The notes under the pieces were generated by a model. It saw nothing but the letters and a program-made list of their open reading frames with translations. It was not told where the DNA came from and searched no databases. Source: SM1-73 sp964588305 (GTDB taxonomy: Bacteria > Zixibacteria > MSB-5A5 > SM1-73). Taken from it: 64,000 nt of DNA. Within the stretch, counting starts at the first letter, position 1. Every line of letters starts with the position of its first letter. Below are positions 53,489 through 63,000 of the stretch, piece by piece. The translations under genes and the position numbers were made by a program. The stretch spans positions 1 to 64,000 of the forward strand of contig CAZPOP010000005.1 in the NCBI GenBank assembly GCA_964588305.1. The letters are read 5' to 3'.

Positions 53489-55816
53489 TCACCACCAGGA
53501 CCAAACCTCGACCCTTAGATAACTTACGATTCTTCTGGTCAAAAGATTGAAGATGCTCTTCTTCCCGCAATAGATTTTGGCATATCCTGACATGCCCGGT
53601 TTCAGAAGGTGATTTTCGTTTTCGATCTTACAGGTGACCCGAAATATGTTTTTTGCCTGATCCTCCTCTGCTTTTTCAGAGATTCTAAGAACCTTTCCCC
53701 AGAAGGATGAAAATGGATAGCTTTTGACTTTCAGCTTGACATTCTGTCCTTCCCTCAAAACATCCAGGTGTCTCTCCGATGCCTTAATCACCATCAGCAT
53801 GGTATCGAGATTGGCTATGCTCAATCCGCAAAAACCGATGGATGGAGAAGAATGCCCTTCTGAGCCCAAAGAGGTTACCACGCCTGAGATGGGGCTTTTT
53901 ATCCGAGAGGCTGTAATCTGAGCTTCCAGGAAATTGACCTTGGCCTCCAATTCTTCCATTTCTGCTCCGGCCATCTCAAGCTCCTCCGGCCTTGTTCCAT
54001 TCTTTAAAATCTTAAGGTTGCTTTTGGCTATTTGGAGTTCTTTGGACAATACCTCATATCCGGTCTGGGCTTCTTCAAGTTCTTGACTGTTGATAAGATT
54101 CTTTTGGTGCAAATCAGAAAGTCTTTTCAATTCCTTCTCCTTGAGCCCAAGTTCTGCCTGAGTTTGAGCCACCCTGTCCCCGGCTTGGAGCACGGAGTCC
54201 TCCCTGGGTCCCTTTTTCAGCAAGGCGTGATGCTCCCGCGCTCTCTTCAGAGAAGCCCGAGCCTGTTCCAGATCAGAAAGATACGAGCTGGAGGTAAGCT
54301 CGGCTACGATTTTTCCTTCCTCTATCCTCTCTCCCTCCCTCACCTTTGTGACCAGGTTCAAGGCCCCATATTGGTCCGAAACCAATTTCAATAGATTGAT
54401 AGATTTCTGCTCGCTGCTCCCTCCCCGGAAAAGCTCGTCGGTGATGGTGCCGTCCGGGGAGCTTCTCAGAATGTAAGATTCCAGGGCCTGAATCTCGCAT
54501 CGACTGCCTATCTTCAGCTCCACTCTGACCACGAACAAAAGAAGCAGCAAAATTACGATTATGACTGAATAGGCTATGATCTTCCTTGGTTTCACGAAGT
54601 TCCCTTTCCTTGCCAAAAAGATTTTGAATCCACCGGCCAAAGCTCTTCTGGCAGGCTGTTTAAAAATAAGAAAAAGCAAGAACAAAAACAAGACAAATCC
54701 GAAACCACCAAGCCGTGAAACCAGGAAGTTCTCCACCTTCACGAAAATAAAGGACAAAAGGAAGACAGAATAAAGCACGGATAAGGTACCGTACCAGACG
54801 TAGATTCTTTTGTGCCGGGGTGGGGTCTCCACCTTTGGCTGGTGGACCTTCAGGAGCCAACTTTTAAACAGGGAAGATAAGAACCCGAAAGCCTTCCTTC
54901 TTAGATTCGGAATCTCCAGATAATCGCTCAAAAGATAATATCCATCCAGTTTGATCAGCGGATTGAAGTTGAACAGGACGCTGATTCCCGAGGTGATCAC
55001 CACCACAAACAGGAAACTGTTGATTCCCGTGTCCAAAGCGGTAATTCGCCACAAAAGGGTGGCAACTGCCCAGACGAATATCTGACAGTATGCTCCGGCA
55101 AAGGTGACCCAAAGCCTCTTTGATTTTTCCCTGAAAAGATAAGCGTCGCTCACGTTGCAGTAGAAACAGGGCTGAAGATACAGAAGAAGGAAACCCATCT
55201 CATGCACTTCTCCCCCAAAATGCTTACAGGTCAAACCGTGGGCAAACTCATGGAGAACGATCACCAGGAATATCGCTATCCAGATTTTGAAGATGGTGGC
55301 AATCCTGAAAAGCCTCTTCACGCTGTAACCCAAATCTCCCCAATTGGAGATGGTAACGACTATTGCCAGAAAGATGACCAATAAGGAGAGGACAAGGAAG
55401 TGTGGAGTGAACAAAAACCTTGTGTATCTCAAGATCATATTTAAGATCCTGTCTGGATCAAAACCCTTGAGCTTGACAAAAAGAGGCCTGCTCCAGAACG
55501 TCCTCTTTCTATACTGCAGCTTGGCAAGTTCCCTTTCCGAAATCTCGCCCTCTAAAAAACCCAGAGTCTCTAATCGACGAATGAATTTACTGAGCGTATC
55601 CGAAGGAAGCCGGATATTGAAACGCTCTTGGAATTTTCGCGTTACCTCATCCGGTGAGGTCTCTCCGTCGAGGTTTTGGGTGATGAAGTGCTCGAACTCT
55701 TTTATCCGGAAGAACTTCTGAGTGATGGGGTCCTTAACCACATAATAGGTAACCTTCTCAAACTCCTGCTGGCTAATGATCAGGTCTTCCCTGAATTTCG
55801 GATAACTCTGTAACAT
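53489..55816 (-). CDS. PqqD-like / M50 site-2 protease / HlyD adaptor fusion
   Basis: This 775-residue protein has three parts. Residues 1-95 resemble PqqD or a small helical carrier-binding domain (VVKDPITQKFFRIKEFEHFI, LSKFIRRLETLGFLEGE). Residues 130-420 form a multi-helix M50 zinc protease with HEFAH (189-193) and NPLIKLDG (285-292, Asp291). Residues 430-775 form a membrane-anchored HlyD adaptor: helix, lipoyl-like REGERIEEGKIVAEL, a coiled-coil (LEQARASLKRAREHHAL... ), SPISGVVTSLG, and beta-barrel GMSGYAKIYCG. Such fusions occur near peptide or secretion systems; the partner pump is absent here. Confidence 0.82.
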   Translation of the reverse strand: MLQSYPKFREDLIISQQEFEKVTYYVVKDPITQKFFRIKEFEHFITQNLDGETSPDEVTRKFQERFNIRLPSDTLSKFIRRLETLGFLEGEISERELAKLQYRKRTFWSRPLFVKLKGFDPDRILNMILRYTRFLFTPHFLVLSLLVIFLAIVVTISNWGDLGYSVKRLFRIATIFKIWIAIFLVIVLHEFAHGLTCKHFGGEVHEMGFLLLYLQPCFYCNVSDAYLFREKSKRLWVTFAGAYCQIFVWAVATLLWRITALDTGINSFLFVVVITSGISVLFNFNPLIKLDGYYLLSDYLEIPNLRRKAFGFLSSLFKSWLLKVHQPKVETPPRHKRIYVWYGTLSVLYSVFLLSFIFVKVENFLVSRLGGFGFVLFLFLLFLIFKQPARRALAGGFKIFLARKGNFVKPRKIIAYSVIIVILLLLLFVVRVELKIGSRCEIQALESYILRSSPDGTITDELFRGGSSEQKSINLLKLVSDQYGALNLVTKVREGERIEEGKIVAELTSSSYLSDLEQARASLKRAREHHALLKKGPREDSVLQAGDRVAQTQAELGLKEKELKRLSDLHQKNLINSQELEEAQTGYEVLSKELQIAKSNLKILKNGTRPEELEMAGAEMEELEAKVNFLEAQITASRIKSPISGVVTSLGSEGHSSPSIGFCGLSIANLDTMLMVIKASERHLDVLREGQNVKLKVKSYPFSSFWGKVLRISEKAEEDQAKNIFRVTCKIENENHLLKPGMSGYAKIYCGKKSIFNLLTRRIVSYLRVEVWSWW

Positions 55817-56263
55817 ACAACTCTACCCTGTGTGCTCTCTTCCGTTCAGCGCGCAGGCAGGGTCAGCCCGAAGCACAACTCAACGAAATCATAAACAGTG
55901 TCGGCATTTTCCTGTGGGGGGAAACCTGTCCCCCGCCAGGACTATCGTCTCTTGCAGTGTCAGAGCGGAAACTAAAGTCTTTCTGCTTAATTTAGTCAGA
56001 AGGCGAAGGACAAGTCAAGACAAAACTTGAGGTGCGTCGGATCCCCACCTTCGGCTGGACCACAGAAGCCGTAGGCCAGGGAGCACAACGGCATTGGGCC
56101 AACCCAGAGGAAGACATTCCTGTTCGAGGGCACGCCGTGAATTGGCGAGAGCCTTAAGGAGGGCATCGAGATTACAGTGGTGAATGTCGCGTGGCAGCTG
56201 CCCACCACACAGAACGCCTGTGACCTTCCAGTCTGCGTGCTTGGAAAAGGTTAGGCAGGGTTC
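55817..56263. other. Spacer between lepB and the M50 fusion gene
   Basis: There is no gene in about 450 bp. A hairpin GGGGGA, AACCTG, TCCCCC lies at 55917-55934 and resembles the dispersed hairpins. Nothing else clear is seen. Confidence 0.5.
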
Positions 56264-56932
56264 CTATTGAACCATGGTTCCGGTTCTTCCCCAGCGGACT
56301 CGCTGGGGAAAGTGGACCAGATTGTAGAAAAGGACGCTGAAGAATGAGGCGATGTATGGATTGGAGAATTCGGGAGCCGAGGGATCCGGGGCCCAGGAGA
56401 AATAGACCAAGAAAGCTTTTCCCTTGATATACTCTCTCTCCAAAAACCCCCATTCCCTTGAGTCCCGTGAGTTGTCCCGATTGTCTCCCATTAGGAAATA
56501 GTGCCCAGGCGGGATCTCAAAAGGACCGAGGTTATCCCGATTCGAATACTCGGCGGAATGTATGAGGGGGTCAGTGTACTTTGCCAGATAAGAAGGAACC
56601 GAGATTCTTCCGTCAATGAACACTGTTTTGTTGGCAATCTCCACAGTCTCTCCCGGCCCTGCAACTATCCTCTTTACAAAGGTTTTGCTGGGATTCAGAG
56701 GGAAATCAAAAACGATTATGTCTCCTGGTTCGGGCTCTCCAAAACGATAGGCCAGCTTGTTGACCAGGATAAAATCTCCTTTCAGGAGGGCATCCTCCAT
56801 GGACCCAGAGGGAATCCGGTATCCCTGAACAACAAAAGTTCGCAGGACCATGGCAATAACCAAAGCAACCCCTATGGTCCACAAGTATTGCCTGGTTTTG
56901 GATCTCACCCTTCTTCTCATGTTTTTTGCCAT
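56264..56932 (-). CDS. lepB: Signal peptidase I
   Basis: It is 222 residues from the Met at 56932 (MAKNMRRRVRSK); a Met at 56947 is also in frame. One N-terminal helix (WTIGVALVIAMVLRTFVVQG) is followed by the catalytic Ser in RIPSGSMEDAL and the Lys in FVKRIVAGPGETV. Box E is MGDNRDNSRDSREWG. It removes signal peptides from exported proteins. The C-terminal 35 residues include a second hydrophobic stretch (ASFFSVLFYNLVHF), not usual for the enzyme core. Confidence 0.95.
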   Translation of the reverse strand: MAKNMRRRVRSKTRQYLWTIGVALVIAMVLRTFVVQGYRIPSGSMEDALLKGDFILVNKLAYRFGEPEPGDIIVFDFPLNPSKTFVKRIVAGPGETVEIANKTVFIDGRISVPSYLAKYTDPLIHSAEYSNRDNLGPFEIPPGHYFLMGDNRDNSRDSREWGFLEREYIKGKAFLVYFSWAPDPSAPEFSNPYIASFFSVLFYNLVHFPQRVRWGRTGTMVQ

Positions 56933-56948
56933 CTTGAGAATTCGCACA

Positions 56949-56969
56949 GGCGAGCATCTATCGCTCGCC
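56949..56969. repeat. Short palindrome at the lepB 5' side
   Basis: GGCGAGC, ATCTATC, GCTCGCC, a 7-bp stem just upstream of lepB on its own strand. It could affect translation or be one of the dispersed hairpins. Confidence 0.5.
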
Positions 56970-57224
56970 GGGGATTACCTCTTCAGACCATCGGCAAAAG
57001 CCGAAACGCTTCTTTGGACCAGCCTCTCTAACTCATTACTTTCCATTATCCTTATCGGTAGGTTCGAAGGCTTAGTTTACAGAGGATTAAGGGAAATCGT
57101 GGGCTGGCACCTTACCCGGATTCCTCTAACTTTCTGTACCGACAAGGGTTGCAGCACAAGCGGTTCATTTTAGTGCATCACAAATTATTCTTACGGGATC
57201 AATGGGAAAATCGATGAGGGGATT

Positions 57225-57350
57225 ATGGTGACGTCAATAGCAAGCATTGAGGAATCTCTAATTCTCCTGGGCCGGCCGAATTCGAACGACCAAATCATGC
57301 TATTGAATGAGCTTCCAAAAAATCACCGAGAGACTCTGACAACGTGGTAA
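57225..57350 (+). CDS. Possible 41-residue ORF
   Basis: ATG at 57225 with GAGGGG 6 bases before it. It encodes MVTSIASIEESLILLGRPNS, then a further 21 residues ending TLTTW. I recognise no family. It may be a relic. The surrounding spacer (56970-57389) holds nothing else. Confidence 0.25.
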   Translation: MVTSIASIEESLILLGRPNSNDQIMLLNELPKNHRETLTTW

Positions 57351-57389
57351 GAGCTGGGTAAGCTCATCTTCAAAAAATTCAGTTTTTTC

Positions 57390-57418
57390 TTGACACGAGG
57401 TAAAGGGATTGTTAAATT
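57390..57418 (+). promoter_or_regulatory. Promoter of the small Cys-rich secreted protein
   Basis: TTGACA, 17-bp spacer, TAAATT, the same pair as before purF. The leader to the ATG at 57493 is about 68 nt and has TGGAGGTG as SD. Confidence 0.6.
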
Positions 57419-57492
57419 TCGACATCTAAAGAAGCTCATTGAAAATTCTACAGAATCCAGACTTGGGTCGTTCTATTAAATGGAGGTGTTCT

Positions 57493-57951
57493 ATGGGTAA
57501 GAAAAACCTTGTCGCCTTGGCTTTGCTGTGCCTTTTGCTCTTGTGCATATCTGGGGTACAGGGGAAGAATGTGAGGCCAGTCCCTTTGGGGACGCCGCAG
57601 TATAGCACGTCGCAAAGCGATTGTTTTGACAATCCTACCTACCCTGATCCGGATAGCATAATCATCACAGTCTCCGGAAATGACATCGTTGTGCTGCACA
57701 AGGATGCTTTTTACAACTGTTGCTTTGAGATCTCCGCGGAGGTCGTACAGGATGACAACGTGTTCGACTTGTACGAGAGCGAGTCCGGCGATCCCTGCTA
57801 CTGCATGTGCTATTTCGACATCACCACCACCATCTATGACCTCGATCCGGGGACGTACACAATCAATGTATACAACGCCGAAGGCGAGTATGTGGGTGGA
57901 GGAACGGTAACCGTTCAGAAAGGTGTAGGTCCCACCCCGATTTTAAGGTGA
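57493..57951 (+). CDS. Small secreted Cys-rich protein
   Basis: This is 152 residues from the ATG at 57493 (SD TGGAGGTG; the frame opens at 57439). A signal peptide ends near SGVQG. The mature part has a conserved-looking pattern CCFEI (two Cys), then CYCMCYFDI, then LDPGTYTINVYNAEG, suggesting a disulfide-stabilised beta-sandwich. I do not know a named family. A single promoter and no operon partners suggest it is expressed alone. Confidence 0.75.
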   Translation: MGKKNLVALALLCLLLLCISGVQGKNVRPVPLGTPQYSTSQSDCFDNPTYPDPDSIIITVSGNDIVVLHKDAFYNCCFEISAEVVQDDNVFDLYESESGDPCYCMCYFDITTTIYDLDPGTYTINVYNAEGEYVGGGTVTVQKGVGPTPILR

Positions 57952-58355
57952 GGCACAGAATCCGAGCACTCTGACATGGTGTCCCGCACGGCATCGATGA
58001 TCCCGGGGCGTCTTTGGGACCATCAGCCATATCCTCTGAGTTGTCAATCCGTGCTGAGTCCTGGCAGCTGGCCGTCGTTTGTGAATTGAGGCACCTGTTC
58101 TCTTAACTTGTGCCTCAGTTTTCTCAAGCGTCTCTGTCTGCGCAAAGATAGTTCTCACATTTTCGCTGAAGGCGGCCGGATTTGCTACACCAGGACGGTT
58201 TGGGAATTCCAGCTTTCGGAGCGTCTTAATATCTTGATTTTCTGGCAGGTTTGCAGAAGGACTTTTGTTTTAGCACGAGAGTATGTAGTTCGGAGAAAAC
58301 TCCGTGCCTTTAGTTTACCTGGTCAAATGAAGGGAATGCCATATCCAAAGAACCA
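57952..58355. other. Spacer with no recognised feature
   Basis: It is about 400 bp between convergent genes. No terminator or gene is clear; short frames on both strands look random. Confidence 0.5.
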
Positions 58356-58877
58356 TTAGATCCTGGTATCTTTGGATTCTGCCGGATGCTTCAGAGCATC
58401 CTCACCAGCTTCTTTTCCTATCCTCTTTGATTGTATTATTCCTGAGACCAGATTGAGCAGATCCCCAAGCTTCACCGGTTTGGCTAAAACTCGATCGATT
58501 CCGCTTTCTTTCAGTTTCTCCTCTTCCATCTCTACGCCCCAACCGGTGATCAATAGAACCGTGGTGTTCGAGTCTATTTCTTTTACTGCTTTGGCCACTT
58601 CCCATCCGGACATTTCCGGCATTCCTAAATCGGTGAGGACTACATCGAATCTCTCCCTTCGGCAGAGTTGGAGACCTTGGCTGCCATCTGAAGCGACTTT
58701 CACGGTGTACTCGGTCTGCAGCTCTACTGAGGAGGAGATGAAGTCGTACTTATTATTCTGAGGATCGTATCGATATATCACATCGAATACGGAAGATTGA
58801 AAGAGCTTAAAATTTCCTTCGCTTTTCCAAGCAGACTCCTCGGATTTTTCTCGCTGGCTGATTTCTTTTGTTTTCAT
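58356..58877 (-). pseudogene. PAS / partial receiver relic of a hybrid sensor protein
   Basis: This 173-codon frame starts with a PAS-like opening (NFKLFQSSVFDVIYRYDPQNNKYDFISSSVE). It then passes directly into the middle of a receiver domain: EYTVKVASDGSQGLQL, phospho-acceptor Asp in VVLTDLGMPEMSGWE, Lys in VLAKPVKL. The receiver lacks its first strand and acidic pair, and the kinase core is absent. I infer an in-frame deletion in a PAS-kinase-receiver gene. A translated product is possible. Confidence 0.65.
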
Positions 58878-59106
58878 GAAGCCCAGTTAGCCCTCCCTTT
58901 ATTTCCTTATCGGGACTGAGGCATTTAGTTTAATCTCCGAGAACCATGATCAAGAAATGTTTGAGCGCAATTTTCCAGTGGCCACTTTTTGATAGAATAG
59001 TTGTTTTTTTCTTGACTTGTTTGGAGAATTAGTTTATGGTTTAAGAAATTGAACCGAAAGATAGTATAAAGCAGACTATCTTAAGCGAGGAAAGGAGGTG
59101 AAACTG

Positions 59107-59226
59107 ATGGCGAAGAAAAAAGCAGCCAAGAAGGTCAGATGCGCGGCCAAGACCAAGGACGGCAAAAGGTGCAAAAGATTCGTAACGGGAAAAGGGAAAT
59201 ACTGCGCAGTTCACAAGAAAAGATAA
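59107..59226 (+). CDS. 39-residue basic zinc-finger-like protein (DUF5763-type)
   Basis: Start ATG at 59107 with AAAGGAGGTG, a strong SD. The protein is MAKKKAAKKVRCAAKTKDGK followed by RCKRFVTGKGKYCAVHKKR. The spacing CxxxTxxGxxCxxxxxxxxxYCxxH suggests one zinc site, as in DUF5763 small proteins. It is highly basic, so nucleic-acid binding is possible. A promoter-like TTGACT (59012) with TTTATG at 59034 lies upstream. Confidence 0.78.
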   Translation: MAKKKAAKKVRCAAKTKDGKRCKRFVTGKGKYCAVHKKR

Positions 59227-60037
59227 CTGTAAAGACAGATCTGCCCCTGTGACCCAGGTTTTTTCTCTGACTGTTCTGGGGGGCCATGCATAATATCTTT
59301 TCCCACAAGCGTTGCATCAACCAGGAAATTCCAGAGCAGAGAACAGGGCGTAAGATTCCGTGTATGACCTCGGATCTCGGTCTTTTCAGAGTTAAGAGAT
59401 TCTCAAAAGAATCAGAGGGGGAGGAACTTGGTGTTCCCCAAACAGACGCCTTTCATCCGCTCTTGACAGCAAGCTCTATCTTTCCAAGAATGGCATTTTG
59501 TCTCCGACATCTGATCGGGTTTAAAGGTAAGCCCGCGCGAATCACCTTATAAGATTCTTCAGGCAAAGGAATCAAATACCAAGGGCTGACGAGTTCCACA
59601 TTCGGTTTTCAGTTCCTGCAAGAAAGCTCGGATTTGGCGAGAGAAAAACTACGAGCATCTTCTCACTCATCACCGATGCAGGTGCAGCCCGGGCGGGCAA
59701 TCACGAATGGCCGAAGGGGATAGCCGAACATTTTGGCATTGAAAGGAAAACTCGTTTCCTCCCCCCCTGCAATCCTGGGATGGAGAAGATCCTACCAAGA
59801 GGTCTTCGTAGAGACTTCTCTTCTTCAAGATATTAATCCTTCAGACAGCTCTTCATGAAGCACCGTCTTCATCGAAACGATTACATGATCATGGATGGTG
59901 TTTTTTTCTTCGCGGGCCGTCTTTCATTTTCCGCAAAGCGCAGGAGTACCATAATCGTCTTCACGCCACGAATCCCCTCAAGTTCTTGCCAAATACACGG
60001 TTCTTGAATGTGTGAGGAACAACAAAACGAAGCCTTA
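59227..60037. other. Long spacer with no recognised gene
   Basis: This is about 810 bp. An 88-codon plus-strand frame (59286-59552) has no SD or resemblance. No RNA gene, promoter or repeat is clear. Confidence 0.5.
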
Positions 60038-60073
60038 CTCCGCCCCCTCTCGGTGCTCGGAGAGGGGGCGGAG
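60038..60073. repeat. Perfect 14-bp GC-rich inverted repeat after a tricorn gene
   Basis: CTCCGCCCCCTCTC, 8-nt loop, GAGAGGGGGCGGAG. It sits 17 bp past the tricorn stop. No T run follows on the minus strand, so it is probably a dispersed hairpin or a transcript-end stabiliser. Confidence 0.7.
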
Positions 60074-60089
60074 CGGCAAGACAGGAAGT

Positions 60090-63000
60090 CTATTTCTTAA
60101 TTGGAAAAGGTGGTCTCTCCGGCAACTCCTTGGGCTCCTCCTTCATCTTTTTCAATACGACCTCAATAGCTTTTTCAAGTTGAGGGTCGCGGCCTTTTAT
60201 CACCAAATCGGGCCGGTTGTCCACCTCGATGTCCGGATCCACTCCATGATTCTCCACGTCCCACTCCCCCTTCAAGTTGAAAAAGGCGAATTCCGGAAAG
60301 GTGACCCTGCCGCCGTCCATGAGCCCCAATCCCCGGGTAAGCCCCACCAATCCACCCCAGGTGCGCGTACCGATGAGCGGACCCAATCCCTGTTCGCGAA
60401 AATAGAAAGGTAGGGCATCCCCGCCAGAACCGGCATATTCGTTGATGACGCACACCATATGTCCGAAGAGGGCCACGTTAGGCGTTCGCCAGATCTGTCC
60501 CTCACGGGGGGCCCAGAGGCTCATGAGATTGCGCTGGAGATGTTCTATGAACATATCCGGGATCATGCCTCCTCCATTGTACCGCACGTCAATGATAAGA
60601 CCCTCCTTGCGAGCCTGAGCGAAGAAAGAGCGAGAAAACTCGTTCAAGCCAAAGAGGCTGGTATTGGGCACGTGGATGTATCCGACCCTGCCTTCGGTGG
60701 CTTCATCCACCATAAGACGTCTGGTTTCCACCCAGTCCAGATAGCGGAGCATGTACTCCGAACTTGTGGGCTTGACCGTTACCTCACGGGCGCCGTCGGC
60801 AGAGGGTTTATCATTCACTTTGATTTTCACCTGTCTGCCCACGGTCTTTTCAAAGAAGCCATATGGATTGGCGGGATATCTCACCTCCTCACCATCTACC
60901 GCAATCAGATAATCTCCCTCTTTCACGTCGACTCCCGGCTCGGTCAGCGGAGCCCTCCGATCATCTTCCCAGTTTTCACCTTTGTATATCTTCTTGAATC
61001 TATAATAACCTGCCTTTCTATCCGGCTCCAGATCGGCTCCCAAAAGCCCGATGTCGACAGACTCTATCTTGGGCATCTTGCCGCCCCCGACGTAGGTGTG
61101 CGAGCAACACAGCTCTCCGATCAACTCGCCCAGTAGATAGTTCAGATCCCAGCGGTGAGCCAGGTGGGGCAAAAGCTCACCGTAACGCTTTTTCATCATC
61201 TTCCAGTCGACGCCGTGCATGTTTGGATCGTAGAAGAAATCTCTTTCCAACCTCCAGGCCTCGTTGAACATCTGTTCCCATTCACCTCGCGGATCGACCT
61301 TCATCTCCATGCCGCCGGTATTTATCTTGCCATCCCCCACCTTGTTCTTGCCTGACTTGGCATCGATGATGCCGTAGGTGTCTTGGCTCCGATATATGAT
61401 CTTATCACCTTTTTGCGAAATGTCATAGTCGTTGATGTCAGCAAGAATCGTCTCATCCTCGCGTTTTTCCATGTCATACATGTGCAGGTCGTTTTGGGAT
61501 CCGGAATTCGAGCCTGGTTCGTAGATTGCCGGCAACGATAGATAGAATAACTTTTCTTTGGTCGCATTGAGACCCACGTAATTGCCCGGTTGGATCGGTA
61601 CTCCCACGATTCGCTGGTCGATCCCGTCCAGATCGATCTGGATATCCTTGGACTTCTCTTCGTCCTCATCCTTGTCTTTCTTCTTTTCGTCCTTTTCCTT
61701 ATCCTCGTCCTCGTTGTCCTTATCCTCGTCCTCGTCCTTTCCTTTCTCCTCGTCGCTTTCCGGTGCGAACGGGGAGAGACTGTCTGCCTGCAACGTCACC
61801 AAGTAGATGTTTCTGGTGTTACGGTATACATAGGAATGCTCGAAATCGCTGAAAGTGGGAGAGAAAGTTCGGGCGGAGACGAAGTATAAATATTTTCCTT
61901 CCGGGTCGAAGACCGGAGAGAAATCATCGGTTAGGTCACCGGTGATCTGGTAAACCTTCTTTTTGTCCAGGGAATATAGATGAACTGAGGCGAAATAAGC
62001 GGGATTATTCTTGGCATAGGCAACCCACTTGCTGTCGGAAGACCAAGCGTAATCATGTATCTCGGAAACCTCGGCTCTGTCTATGAGCACCGGCTCTCTT
62101 TCGTCGATGTCCACATAATACAGCCTGAGTTTCTTGTCGGAATATAAGAGTTTCTTGCTGTCCGGCGACCAGACCGGCGGAAATCTGTAACAGTCACCAT
62201 CGGTCGTAATGCGTTTTTCCTCGCCGATTCCGTCCTGGGTTCTGACGTAAAGCTCATACTCTCCGGTACGGTCTGATAGATAAGCTATCCATTCCCCATC
62301 CGGCGACCAGGCAGAATAGATCTCACGAATGGTTGGCGTTTCTGTTACGTTGCGAACTTCTCCCTTCTCCTCGGGCACGGTAAAAACCTCTCCTCGGGCG
62401 GAGAAAAGTGCCCTTTTTGCGGACGGGGAGAGACTGAAGTCGATAATTAGGTCGCTAACCTTTTCCCAATTGGGTCTGGTGAGGATACGTTCCGCCGGGA
62501 TTTCTACCGAGATCTTCTTGGTTTTTTCGTCGGTCAGATTCAGCACGTAAAGATAGCCGCCGTTCTCGTAAACGATGGCTGTCGCACCTAAGCTGGGCCA
62601 TTTCACGTCGTAATCTTGGTGGTTGGTGATCTTTCGGGTTGTCTTGGTCGCCAGGTCAAAACAATAAACGTTAAGCGTGTGATCCCGATCAGATGTGAAG
62701 TATATCTTATCCCCGGACCACATGGGGGCGTTGTCCGTTCCTTCCCAGTCGGTGATGCGATCTACGGCATCGGTCTTCAGATCGTAAATCCAGATATCCT
62801 GGGCCGTTCCGCCCTTGTAGCGTTTCCAGGTTCGGAATTCTCGGGATTTTCGATTGTAAGCCATCTTTTTGCCATCCGGAGAAAACGAAGCCATTCCTGC
62901 TTCAGGCAGCTTCAAGGCTTCGGGGAAATCTCCCTCAAGATTGATGCGATAAAGCTTGCTGGTCGGAAAGGCCTCGCGTGAAGAGCGAAACAGGATGGCC

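Noticed and set aside
59286..59552. 88-codon plus-strand frame in the 59-60 kb spacer
   Set aside because: It has no SD or recognisable domain and atypical composition.
60038..60073. Terminator for the tricorn gene
   Set aside because: The stem is perfect but no T run follows on the minus strand.
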